Assembly: GCA_023423995.1 (NCBI GenBank)
Contig: JAFAEL010000215.1
Location: forward strand, 1 to 8,042
Origin: Pseudomonadota bacterium
GTDB lineage: Bacteria; Pseudomonadota; Alphaproteobacteria; Rhizobiales; Beijerinckiaceae
Reading direction: 5' to 3'
DNA: 8,042 bases
Shown: positions 1 to 5,909 of the stretch, piece by piece
Position numbering within the stretch: the stretch's first letter is position 1
Layout: every line of letters begins with the position of its first letter
The notes under the pieces: generated by a model
Seen by the model: only the letters and a program-made list of their open reading frames with translations
Told to the model about the DNA's origin: nothing
The model's database searches: none
Made by a program: the position numbers and the translations under genes

Positions 1-20
1 GTATTGAGATGCTCGACGGC

Positions 21-103
21 GTCATGGCCGGGCTTGTCCCGGCCACCCCGATCCGAAGGCATCGATCATCGATCGAGATGGCCGGCACAAGGCCGGCCAT
101 GAC
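21..103. repeat. Dispersed hyphenated palindrome, copy 1
   Basis: A 25-base left arm (21-45, beginning GTCATGGCCGGGCTTGTCCC) is answered by a 25-base right arm (79-103, ending GGCCGGCCATGAC); the arms pair at 23 of 25 positions around a loop of 33 bases rich in ATCGAT/GATC. It sits directly upstream of the dehydrogenase ribosome binding site. A second copy lies at 2933-3012. From general knowledge, this family of intergenic palindromes is abundant in Hyphomicrobiales genomes and often causes spurious ORF calls with peptides such as MAGLVPAI, as it does here on the minus strand. In RNA it would form a long stable hairpin in the leader of the dehydrogenase mRNA. Confidence 0.85.
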
Positions 104-113
104 AAAATGGAAC

Positions 114-119
114 AGGGAG
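114..119 (+). promoter_or_regulatory. Ribosome binding site deciding the GTG start of the dehydrogenase
   Basis: AGGGAG lies seven bases before GTG at 127. The reading frame has no better start nearby, and the encoded N terminus (MSDGLPIFEPISFTLDGKEV) leads directly into the [2Fe-2S] ferredoxin fold, so the GTG start is well supported. No promoter can be picked out, because the upstream bases are filled by the inverted repeat. Confidence 0.7.
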
Positions 120-126
120 ACAGCGA

Positions 127-2922
127 GTGTCTGACGGGCTCCCCATCTTCGAACCCATCTCCTTCACGCTCGACGGAAAGGAGGTCACGGCCCGCCCTGG
201 CGAGACGATCTGGCAGGTCGCGAGCCGGCACGGCACCGACATCCCGCATCTCTGCTACTCGCCGAAGCCGGGCTACCGGCCGGACGGCAATTGCCGCGCC
301 TGCATGGTCGAGATCGAGGGCGAGCGGGTGCTCGCCGCCTCCTGCATCCGCAAGCCCACGCCGGGCATGAAGGTGAAGAGCGCCTCCGAGCGGGCGGAGG
401 CGTCGCGCAAGCTCGTGTTCGAGCTGCTGCTGGCCGACCAGCCCGAGCGCGAATGCGCGCATGATCCGAACTCGGCCTTCTGGACCTGGTCTGACCGGAT
501 CGAGCTCGCGGACAGCCGCTTCCCGGCCGTGGACCGGCCGAACAAGGCCGACGATTTCTCGCATCCCGCCATGGCCGTGCAGCTCGACGCCTGCATCCAT
601 TGCGGGCTCTGCGTGCGCGCCTGCCGCGAGGTCCAGGTCAACGACGTGATCGGCATGGCCTATCGCGGCCATGGCGAGAAGATCGTCTTCGACTTCGACG
701 ACCCGATGGGCGGCTCGACCTGCGTCTCCTGCGGGGAATGCGTCCAGGCCTGCCCGACCGGCGCCCTGATGGAGAAGGCGCTCGTCGACGAGGAGGGCGT
801 TTTCACCAACGCGCCCGACCGCGAGGTGGATTCCGTCTGCCCCTACTGCGGCGTCGGCTGCCAGCTCACCTACCAGATCAAGGACGACAAGATCGTCGCC
901 GTCCAGGGCCGCGACGGCCCGTCGAACCAGGAGCGCCTCTGCGTGAAGGGGCGGTTCGGCTTCGACTATGTCCACCATGCCGACCGGCTGACGGTGCCGC
1001 TCATCCGCAAGGAGGGCGTCTCCAAGCACGACGTCGACATCGATCCCATGAACCCGCTGACGCATTTCCGCGAGGCGACCTGGGAAGAGGCCATGGAGAA
1101 GGCGGCTGGCGGGCTCGCCAGGATCCGCGACACGCTCGGCGGGGGCGCCCTCGCCGGCTTCGGCTCCGCCAAGGGCTCGAACGAGGAGGCCTACCTCTTC
1201 CAGAAGCTCGTCCGCGCCGGGTTCGGCACCAACAACGTCGATCACTGCACCCGGCTCTGCCACGCCTCCTCGGTCGCCGGCCTGCTGGAAGGCGTCGGCT
1301 CGGGCGCCGTCTCCGCGCCGTTCATGTCGGCCAAGGATGCGGACGTGATCGTCGTGATCGGCGCGAACCCGATCGAGAACCACCCGGTCGCCGCAACCTT
1401 CTTCAAGAACGCGGTCGAGCGCGGCGCGAAGCTGATCGTCATGGATCCGCGCGGCGTCGCCCTCAAGCGCTTCGCGACCTACATGCTGCAGTTCAAGCCG
1501 GGACGCGACGTCTCGATGCTGAACGCCATCCTGCACACGATCGTGGAGGAGAAGCTCTACGACCAGCAATACGTTCAGGCGAATGCCGACGACTTCGAGA
1601 AGCTCGTCGAGAACGTGAAGAACTATCCTCCCGAGGAGATGGAGAAGATCTGCGGCATCCCGGCCGAGACGCTCCGCGAGGTTGCACGGGTCTACGCCCG
1701 GGCTGAATCGGCGATCATCTTCTGGGGCATGGGCGTCAGCCAGCACATCCACGGCACCGACAACACCCGCTGCCTCATCGCGATGGCGCTCTCCACCGGC
1801 CAGATCGGCCGACCCGGCACTGGCCTCCACCCGCTCCGCGGTCAGAACAACGTGCAGGGCGCATCCGATGCCGGCCTGATCCCGATGTTCTTCCCCGACT
1901 ACAAGTCGGTCGAGGATCCGGAGATCCGCGTCCGCTACGAGGAGCTCTGGGGCACCAAGCTCGATCCGAAGCGGGGTCTCACGGTCGTCGAGATCATGGA
2001 CGCGATCCACGACGACCAGATCCGCGGCATGTACATCATGGGCGAGAACCCGGCGATGTCGGACCCGGACGTGCAGCATGCGCGCGAGGCTTTGGCCAAG
2101 CTCGACCACCTCGTCGTGCAGGACATTTTCCTGACCGAGACGGCGAAATACGCCGACGTCGTGCTTCCCGCCTCCGCCTGGCCCGAGAAGGACGGCACGG
2201 TCTCCAATACGAACCGGCAGGTGCAGATGGGGCGGGCCGCCCTCCCCCTCCCCGGCCAGGCGCGGCAGGACCTCGACATCATCATCGACCTGGCGAACCG
2301 GCTCGGGCTCGACTGGCGTTACAATCACGTCAGCGAGGTCTTCGCTGAAATGGCCTCCGTCATGCCGTCCCTCGCCAACATCACGTGGGAGCGGGTCGAG
2401 CGCGAATACTCCGTCACCTACCCCTGCGACGGGCCGGACGAGCCGGGGCAGGACATTGTCTTCGGCAACGGCTTCCCGACCAAGACGGGCCGGGCGAAGT
2501 TCGTGCCGGCTAAGCTCATCTCGCCTGCCGAGGAGCCGGATACCGAGTACCCCTTCGTGCTGACGACCGGGCGGCAGCTCGAGCACTGGCACACCGGCTC
2601 GATGACCCGCCGCTCGCAGGTGCTGGACGATCTCGAACCGGAGGCCGTCGCCTATGTGTCCGCGCGCGACATGGAGCGCCTCGGCGCGCATACGGGCGAG
2701 TTCATCCAGGTCTCGACCCGCCGCGGCTCGATCCAGCTCAAGGCGCGGATCGACGGCATGATTCCGCCCGGCCTCATCTTCATCCCCTTCGCCTATGCGG
2801 AGGCGGCCGCGAACGTGCTCACCAACCCGCAGCTCGACCCCTTCGGGAAGATCCCGGAATTCAAGTACTGCGCGGCGAAGATCGAGCGCGTGCCCGAGCC
2901 GGTGCTGCAGGCGGCGGAGTAG
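127..2922 (+). CDS. Formate dehydrogenase, molybdopterin-containing alpha subunit
   Basis: 931 residues, GTG start. It is the catalytic subunit of a cytoplasmic metal-dependent formate dehydrogenase (formate to CO2, electrons to an NAD-reducing beta/gamma module). Order of domains: ferredoxin-like [2Fe-2S] domain with Cys43, 56, 59, 73; a segment at 105-121 where relatives carry a His/Cys [4Fe-4S] site but here only Cys110 remains in register; a two-cluster ferredoxin domain with Cys156/159/162/166 and Cys199/202/205/209; the molybdopterin-domain [4Fe-4S] cluster with Cys238/241/245/272 and Lys274. The bis-MGD domain follows, with metal ligand Cys378 next to His379, and Arg571 in the HPLRGQNNVQGASD segment; these match the Sec/Cys-His and Arg of E. 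coli FdhF. The C-terminal MGD-binding domain covers roughly 805-925 (TGRQLEHWHTG). The metal ligand is Cys, so no selenocysteine is needed. Partner genes may lie upstream of the window; no fdsC or fdsD follows. A fdsA or fdhF name is possible, but the subtype is not settled. Mo versus W cannot be told from sequence. Confidence 0.95.
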   Translation: MSDGLPIFEPISFTLDGKEVTARPGETIWQVASRHGTDIPHLCYSPKPGYRPDGNCRACMVEIEGERVLAASCIRKPTPGMKVKSASERAEASRKLVFELLLADQPERECAHDPNSAFWTWSDRIELADSRFPAVDRPNKADDFSHPAMAVQLDACIHCGLCVRACREVQVNDVIGMAYRGHGEKIVFDFDDPMGGSTCVSCGECVQACPTGALMEKALVDEEGVFTNAPDREVDSVCPYCGVGCQLTYQIKDDKIVAVQGRDGPSNQERLCVKGRFGFDYVHHADRLTVPLIRKEGVSKHDVDIDPMNPLTHFREATWEEAMEKAAGGLARIRDTLGGGALAGFGSAKGSNEEAYLFQKLVRAGFGTNNVDHCTRLCHASSVAGLLEGVGSGAVSAPFMSAKDADVIVVIGANPIENHPVAATFFKNAVERGAKLIVMDPRGVALKRFATYMLQFKPGRDVSMLNAILHTIVEEKLYDQQYVQANADDFEKLVENVKNYPPEEMEKICGIPAETLREVARVYARAESAIIFWGMGVSQHIHGTDNTRCLIAMALSTGQIGRPGTGLHPLRGQNNVQGASDAGLIPMFFPDYKSVEDPEIRVRYEELWGTKLDPKRGLTVVEIMDAIHDDQIRGMYIMGENPAMSDPDVQHAREALAKLDHLVVQDIFLTETAKYADVVLPASAWPEKDGTVSNTNRQVQMGRAALPLPGQARQDLDIIIDLANRLGLDWRYNHVSEVFAEMASVMPSLANITWERVEREYSVTYPCDGPDEPGQDIVFGNGFPTKTGRAKFVPAKLISPAEEPDTEYPFVLTTGRQLEHWHTGSMTRRSQVLDDLEPEAVAYVSARDMERLGAHTGEFIQVSTRRGSIQLKARIDGMIPPGLIFIPFAYAEAAANVLTNPQLDPFGKIPEFKYCAAKIERVPEPVLQAAE

Positions 2923-2932
2923 CTCCGACGGC

Positions 2933-3012
2933 GTCCCGGCCGGGCTCGTCCCGGCCACCTCGACCCGAAAAGCACAAGAGATCGGGATGGCCGGGACAAG
3001 CCCGGCCATGAC
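2933..3012. repeat. Dispersed hyphenated palindrome, copy 2
   Basis: The left arm (2933-2957) and right arm (2988-3012, beginning TGGCCGGGACAAGCCC and ending GGCCATGAC) are 25 bases each and pair at 22 of 25 positions around a 30-base loop. The right arm is the exact complement of the copy 1 left arm. It fills nearly all of the 104-base gap between the dehydrogenase stop and the start of the next gene. Placed between two same-strand genes, it may act as an mRNA processing or stability hairpin, or may simply be a mobile intergenic element that settled where it did little harm; the sequence does not decide. Confidence 0.85.
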
Positions 3013-3026
3013 AACCGGATAGTCCA

Positions 3027-4040
3027 ATGAAAATCTGCATCTACGGCGCCGGGGCGATCGGCGGGTTCATCGGCGTGGGCCTCGCCCAGAGCGGCGCGGA
3101 GGTGTCCCTCATCGCCCGCGGCGCCCACCTGAAGGCGATCCAGGAGAACGGCCTCACGATCCGGGGAAAGGACGGCGAGCGCCACGCGAAGCTCCGCGCC
3201 GCCTCCGACCCGGCCGAGCTCGGGCCGCAGGACTACGTCATCGTCGCCCTCAAGGCTCACCAGGCCTGGGAGGCGGCGGAAGCCATGCAGCCGCTGCTCG
3301 GGCCCGACACCGCCGTCGTCACGGCGCAGAACGGCATTCCGTGGTGGTACTTCTACGGCTTCGAGGGCCAGTTCGCGAACCTGCAGCTGCAAAGCGTCGA
3401 CCCGGATGGCCGGCAGTGGCGGGCTATCGGGCCGGAGCGCGCCATCGCCTGCACGGTCTACCCGGCGACGGAGATCACCGAGCCTGGCGTCATCAAGCAC
3501 ATCTATGGCGACCGCTTCGGCCTCGGGGAGCCGACAGGGAAGATCACCGAGCGGCTGACGCGCCTTGCGGAGGTGTTCGAGAAGGGCGGGCTCAAGCCGA
3601 AGATCGACCCCAAGATCCGGGACGACATCTGGCTCAAGCTCTGGGGAAATCTCTGCTTCAACCCCATCTCGGCGCTCACCCACGCGACGCTGGACGTTGT
3701 CGCGACCGATCCGGGCACGCGGGCGGTCGCGCGCGGCATGATGGCGGAGGCGGAGAAGATCGCGCGCCGCATCGGCACGCATTTCCGGGTCGGGATCGAG
3801 AGGCGGATCGACGGGGCGGCGGGCGTTGGCGCGCACCGCACCTCCATGCTGCAGGATCTCGACAAGGGCCGGCCGATCGAGCTCGATGCCCTTCTGACGG
3901 TGGTGCAGGAGATGGGCCGGCTGGTGGATGTGGACACCCCGACCATCGACATCGTGCTGGCGCTCACCCAGCAGATGGGCCGAGTCGCGGGCGTCTATCC
4001 CGTCTATCCGGAGCAGACGGAAGCCGTGCGGCTCGACTGA
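3027..4040 (+). CDS. Ketopantoate reductase family protein (PanE/ApbA-like)
   Basis: 337 residues. The N terminus is an NADPH-binding Rossmann fold (MKICIYGAGAIGG, glycine motif at 7-13). Residues expected for the family are present: Lys76 in ALKAHQ, Asn102 in AQNGIPWW, Lys204 in WLKLWGN (the catalytic lysine position), and Glu285 in GRPIELDAL in the C-terminal helical domain, whose family signature HRTSMLQDLDKGRP precedes it. The family reduces 2-dehydropantoate to D-pantoate for coenzyme A synthesis, but many paralogues act on other 2-oxo acids. This protein is longer than E. coli PanE (about 300 residues), and its NGIPWWYF stretch differs from the classical NGxG loop, so I do not assign panE. 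It follows the dehydrogenase on the same strand with only the inverted repeat between, which suggests possible co-transcription. The ribosome binding site is weak: no clear purine run precedes the ATG. Confidence 0.88.
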   Translation: MKICIYGAGAIGGFIGVGLAQSGAEVSLIARGAHLKAIQENGLTIRGKDGERHAKLRAASDPAELGPQDYVIVALKAHQAWEAAEAMQPLLGPDTAVVTAQNGIPWWYFYGFEGQFANLQLQSVDPDGRQWRAIGPERAIACTVYPATEITEPGVIKHIYGDRFGLGEPTGKITERLTRLAEVFEKGGLKPKIDPKIRDDIWLKLWGNLCFNPISALTHATLDVVATDPGTRAVARGMMAEAEKIARRIGTHFRVGIERRIDGAAGVGAHRTSMLQDLDKGRPIELDALLTVVQEMGRLVDVDTPTIDIVLALTQQMGRVAGVYPVYPEQTEAVRLD

Positions 4041-4050
4041 GCCGTCGTGA

Positions 4051-4077
4051 GCTCCGGGCGAGCAAGCCGCCCGGAGC
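4051..4077. terminator. Strong hairpin between convergent genes, likely bidirectional terminator
   Basis: GCTCCGGGCG (4051-4060) and its perfect complement CGCCCGGAGC (4068-4077) enclose a 7-base loop, ten bases after the reductase stop codon and fourteen before the end of the opposing small gene. No T tract follows on either strand, which is common for terminators in high-GC alphaproteobacteria. Its position between two converging genes supports a role in ending both transcripts. Confidence 0.65.
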
Positions 4078-4091
4078 AGGTCACGCGCCGC

Positions 4092-4391
4092 TCAGCGGCA
4101 GATGCGCCGCGTCTCCACGACCACCCGGCCGCCCGGACGCCGGATGCGCTCCTTGACGACGCGGCAGTCTCTGCCCCGGCGAACGTCCGGCCGGCAGGTG
4201 CGCACCGTGCGCCACTCGACCCGGCCACCCGGCCGGCGGACGCGCTCACGCCGCGTGACGCAGGCGACGTCCTCGATCAGGGAGCCGGTCTTCGCCAGCC
4301 CGGGGTCCATGAACTTCGCCGCCTGCGACGGCGTCGCGGCGAGGATCGCTCCAGCCGCCAGCGCAGCCATTCCGACGATCAGACGCTTCAT
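4092..4391 (-). CDS. Small exported arginine-rich protein with duplicated Cys-bounded repeat
   Basis: 99 residues starting at the second ATG of an ATG-CGG-ATG run; AGGAG at 4400-4404 is eight bases from this ATG and only two from the first. Residues 1-24 form a signal peptide (MKRLIVGMAALAAGAILAAT, then PSQAA) with a likely cleavage around Ala24-Ala25. The mature part holds two 24-residue units, 44-67 and 76-99, identical at 14 of 24 positions, each opening with Cys, closing with Cys-Arg, and centred on RRPGGRV. I infer two beta hairpins, each stapled by a disulfide in the periplasm. The protein is strongly basic, so it could bind a polyanion such as LPS, but I recognise no characterised family and assign no function. 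It lies 109 bases downstream of dusA on the same strand and has its own candidate stress promoter. A longer reading to 4622 would overlap dusA and lacks support. Confidence 0.8.
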   Translation of the reverse strand: MKRLIVGMAALAAGAILAATPSQAAKFMDPGLAKTGSLIEDVACVTRRERVRRPGGRVEWRTVRTCRPDVRRGRDCRVVKERIRRPGGRVVVETRRICR

Positions 4392-4427
4392 CCGCATTTC
4401 TCCTTTGTGCGGGGGTGGCAGGGTTCG

Positions 4428-4452
4428 AACCACCGTGGCGGTTCGATGTTCC
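4428..4452 (-). promoter_or_regulatory. Candidate EcfG-type promoter for the small exported protein
   Basis: On the minus strand GGAAC (4448-4452) is followed after 16 bases by GGTT (4428-4431). The alphaproteobacterial general stress sigma factor EcfG recognises GGAAC, a 16-17 base spacer, and CGTT, so the -35 is perfect and the -10 has one mismatch. The implied transcript start gives a leader of about 30 bases before the ATG at 4391. This is a motif match only, and by eye I cannot state how often it would occur by chance. Confidence 0.4.
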
Positions 4453-4500
4453 TTGGCGGAGTAGACCAACAGGGTTAACGGCATCGCCTTAGACGCCCCG

Positions 4501-5556
4501 TCAGGCCGCCTCGTCGAGCGCCGCCTCGCGCGCAACCAGCCCGACCGCGTCGCGAAGCGTCTGGAGATCGGCATCCGGGCGTGTACCCGCGGTGGCCAGA
4601 TGGCGGCGATAGGCGCGCGCACCGGGCCGGCCGTTGAACAGCCCCAGCATGTGGCGGGTCATGCTATGGAGCCGAAGCCCCTCGGCGAGCCGGGCCGCAA
4701 CATAGGGCTCATAGAGCGCGATTGCCTCGAACGGGTCGGAGGCCGGCGGCTCCTCGCCGAAAATCTCCCGATCGACCGCGAGCAGGATCGCCGGGTCCTG
4801 GTAGGCCGCGCGCCCGAGCATGGCGCCATCGACCTGCTCCAGGTGAGCTTTCGCCTCGGAGACGGTGCGGATACCGCCGTTGATGGCGATCGGCTTGTCG
4901 GGCCAGGCCCGCTTCAGCTCGTAGACACGGCCGTAATCGAGCGGCGGGATGTCCCGGTTCTCCTTGGGTGAAAGGCCCTGGAGCCAAGCCTTGCGGGCAT
5001 GCACGACCAGCGCATCCGCTCCAGCGGAGAAGACGGCCCGGGCCATGTCGTCGAGCGCCGGGCCCGTATCCTGGTCGTCGACCCCGAGGCGGCACTTCAC
5101 CGTGACCGGAACCGAGACGGCCGCCTTCATGGCGGCGACGCAATCGCCGACGAGCGCGGGCTCCCGCATCAGGCAGGCACCGAAGCGCCCGTCCTGCACG
5201 CGGTCCGACGGGCAGCCTACATTCAGGTTGACCTCGTCATATCCGAACCCCTCCGCGATCCGCGCGGCCTCCGCGAGATCCTTCGGATCCGACCCGCCGA
5301 GTTGCACTGCGATCGGATGCTCCGGGTCGGAGAAGCCGAGCAGCCGCTCGCGCGGCCCGTGGATGACCGCGCCCGTCGTGACCATCTCGGTATAGAGCCG
5401 CGCCCGCCGCGACAGGGTGCGATGGAAGGCCCGGCAATGCCGATCCGTCCAATCCATCATCGGCGCAACCGTGAATTGATACCCTCTGAGATCGCTGGGA
5501 ATGTTGGCCTTCACCGTCACTTGGCCGCCGCGGCTCCTGTCTTGTTTCGACGCCAT
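4501..5556 (-). CDS. dusA: tRNA-dihydrouridine(20/20a) synthase DusA
   Basis: 351 residues from the chosen ATG. An FMN-dependent enzyme that reduces uridines 20/20a in the tRNA D-loop using NADPH. DusA hallmarks are present in order: VAPMMDWTDRHCR (30-42), TEMVTTGAVIHG (56-67), VQLGGSDP, and EVNLNVGCPSDRVQDG with catalytic Cys115. Then come FGACLM, VTVKCRLGVDD, VVHARKAWLQGLSPKENR, INGGIRT, LGRAAYQDP in the FMN phosphate-binding end of the barrel, and the helical C-terminal tRNA-binding domain with MTRHMLGLFNGRPGAR. The frame stays open up to an ATG at 5703, but those 49 extra residues look non-coding (Arg/Ala-rich, covering a palindrome and a hairpin), so I start at 5556 (MASKQDRS). GTG codons at 5520 and 5514 are alternatives; none of the starts has a convincing Shine-Dalgarno. 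It appears to be a housekeeping gene with no functional link to its neighbours. Confidence 0.95.
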   Translation of the reverse strand: MASKQDRSRGGQVTVKANIPSDLRGYQFTVAPMMDWTDRHCRAFHRTLSRRARLYTEMVTTGAVIHGPRERLLGFSDPEHPIAVQLGGSDPKDLAEAARIAEGFGYDEVNLNVGCPSDRVQDGRFGACLMREPALVGDCVAAMKAAVSVPVTVKCRLGVDDQDTGPALDDMARAVFSAGADALVVHARKAWLQGLSPKENRDIPPLDYGRVYELKRAWPDKPIAINGGIRTVSEAKAHLEQVDGAMLGRAAYQDPAILLAVDREIFGEEPPASDPFEAIALYEPYVAARLAEGLRLHSMTRHMLGLFNGRPGARAYRRHLATAGTRPDADLQTLRDAVGLVAREAALDEAA

Positions 5557-5582
5557 TTCAACGCGCTTCGACCCGTGTCGGT

Positions 5583-5598
5583 GCTTGCTACGGCAAGC
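5583..5598. other. Small perfect stem-loop upstream of dusA
   Basis: GCTTGC, loop TACG, GCAAGC: six base pairs, 27 bases upstream of the preferred dusA start. It would lie in the dusA leader if transcription begins further upstream. No T tract follows, so it is not an obvious terminator. No function is claimed. Confidence 0.45.
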
Positions 5599-5626
5599 GC
5601 GACGTGGCGCGACGGGATACCATGCC

Positions 5627-5640
5627 TGGATTGCAATCCA
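5627..5640. promoter_or_regulatory. Perfect 14-bp palindrome, candidate operator
   Basis: TGGATTGCAATCCA reads the same on both strands and is followed by a run of five A. It stands in the 224-base spacer between dusA and the divergent microprotein gene. Its size and symmetry fit the operator of a homodimeric regulator (GntR, LacI or MarR type), but no regulator gene is in the window and I cannot name the protein. Confidence 0.4.
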
Positions 5641-5764
5641 AAAAGGGCGGCGCGCTCGCGTGCCGAGAGAGGATGCCGAAGCCCTGCGGGCACCTGCGCC
5701 CAATTCGTGACAGGTATGTTGGCTGAAAGCGGCTAAGTCCGGTGACAGGTCGGGGTGGTGCCCC

Positions 5765-5772
5765 GGGGAGGA
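5765..5772 (+). promoter_or_regulatory. Strong ribosome binding site for the 31-residue microprotein
   Basis: GGGGAGGA ends eight bases before ATG at 5781. It is among the strongest Shine-Dalgarno sequences in the window and is the main reason to accept such a short gene. The preceding CCCC pairs with GGGG (5761-5768), so a small hairpin could partly mask it. Confidence 0.6.
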
Positions 5773-5780
5773 TACAAGAC

Positions 5781-5876
5781 ATGAACCGCCGCATGTTGTG
5801 GGGCGTCATCGCGCTCGGCTTCGCCTCGGGCTACGCGTTCATGAGATGGGCGTTCCCGGGCATGTGGGGATCGTGA
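5781..5876 (+). CDS. 31-residue single-helix membrane microprotein
   Basis: The peptide begins MNRRMLWGVIALGFASGYAF and ends in an aromatic tail with MRWAFPGMWGS, stop TGA at 5874-5876. Two arginines precede one hydrophobic stretch of about 15-18 residues (5-20), then a short tail with Arg and several Trp/Phe; by the positive-inside rule the N terminus should be cytoplasmic. Evidence for coding is the ribosome binding site, start and stop placement in a gap between genes, and a composition unlike random high-GC reading frames. I recognise no family and no function. It is divergent from dusA and converges with the acetyltransferase gene, whose stop lies 33 bases on. It could instead be a non-coding stretch, but the strong translation signal argues against this. 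Confidence 0.6.
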   Translation: MNRRMLWGVIALGFASGYAFMRWAFPGMWGS

Positions 5877-5909
5877 GCGGTCAGGATAGCGGAGACCTGC
5901 CCTCGAGCC

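Noticed and set aside
1258..1260. Possible selenocysteine at the formate dehydrogenase active site
   Set aside because: The codon is TGC (Cys378), not TGA, and no SECIS-like requirement exists; this is the Cys-type enzyme.
22..3027. A 1001-codon open frame on the minus strand antisense to the dehydrogenase
   Set aside because: It is a mirror of GC-rich codon bias: Arg/Ala/Val/Asp/Leu-rich low-complexity sequence with no family signal, and its two ends are the palindromic repeats read as MAGLVPAI and GWPGQARP. The plus-strand frame has clear domains.
4414..4438. tRNA T-arm-like sequence GGGTTCGAACC upstream of the small exported gene
   Set aside because: The flanks give no acceptor, D or anticodon stems at tRNA spacing on either strand, and the T stem does not pair. 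It overlaps the candidate promoter and leader.
5597..5613. Direct repeat GCGCGAC, twice, ten bases apart, upstream of dusA
   Set aside because: One helical turn spacing is suggestive, but seven-base GC-rich repeats are frequent in such DNA and nothing else supports a binding site.
4501..5703. Long 400-residue form of DusA starting at 5703
   Set aside because: The extra 49 residues have no DusA-like content, have no ribosome binding site I can see, and would run across the 14-bp palindrome and the small stem-loop.
5707..5750. Direct repeat GTGACAGGT, twice, 35 bases apart, upstream of the microprotein
   Set aside because: Nine-base identity is mildly unusual, but there is no third copy, promoter, or known motif to tie it to regulation.
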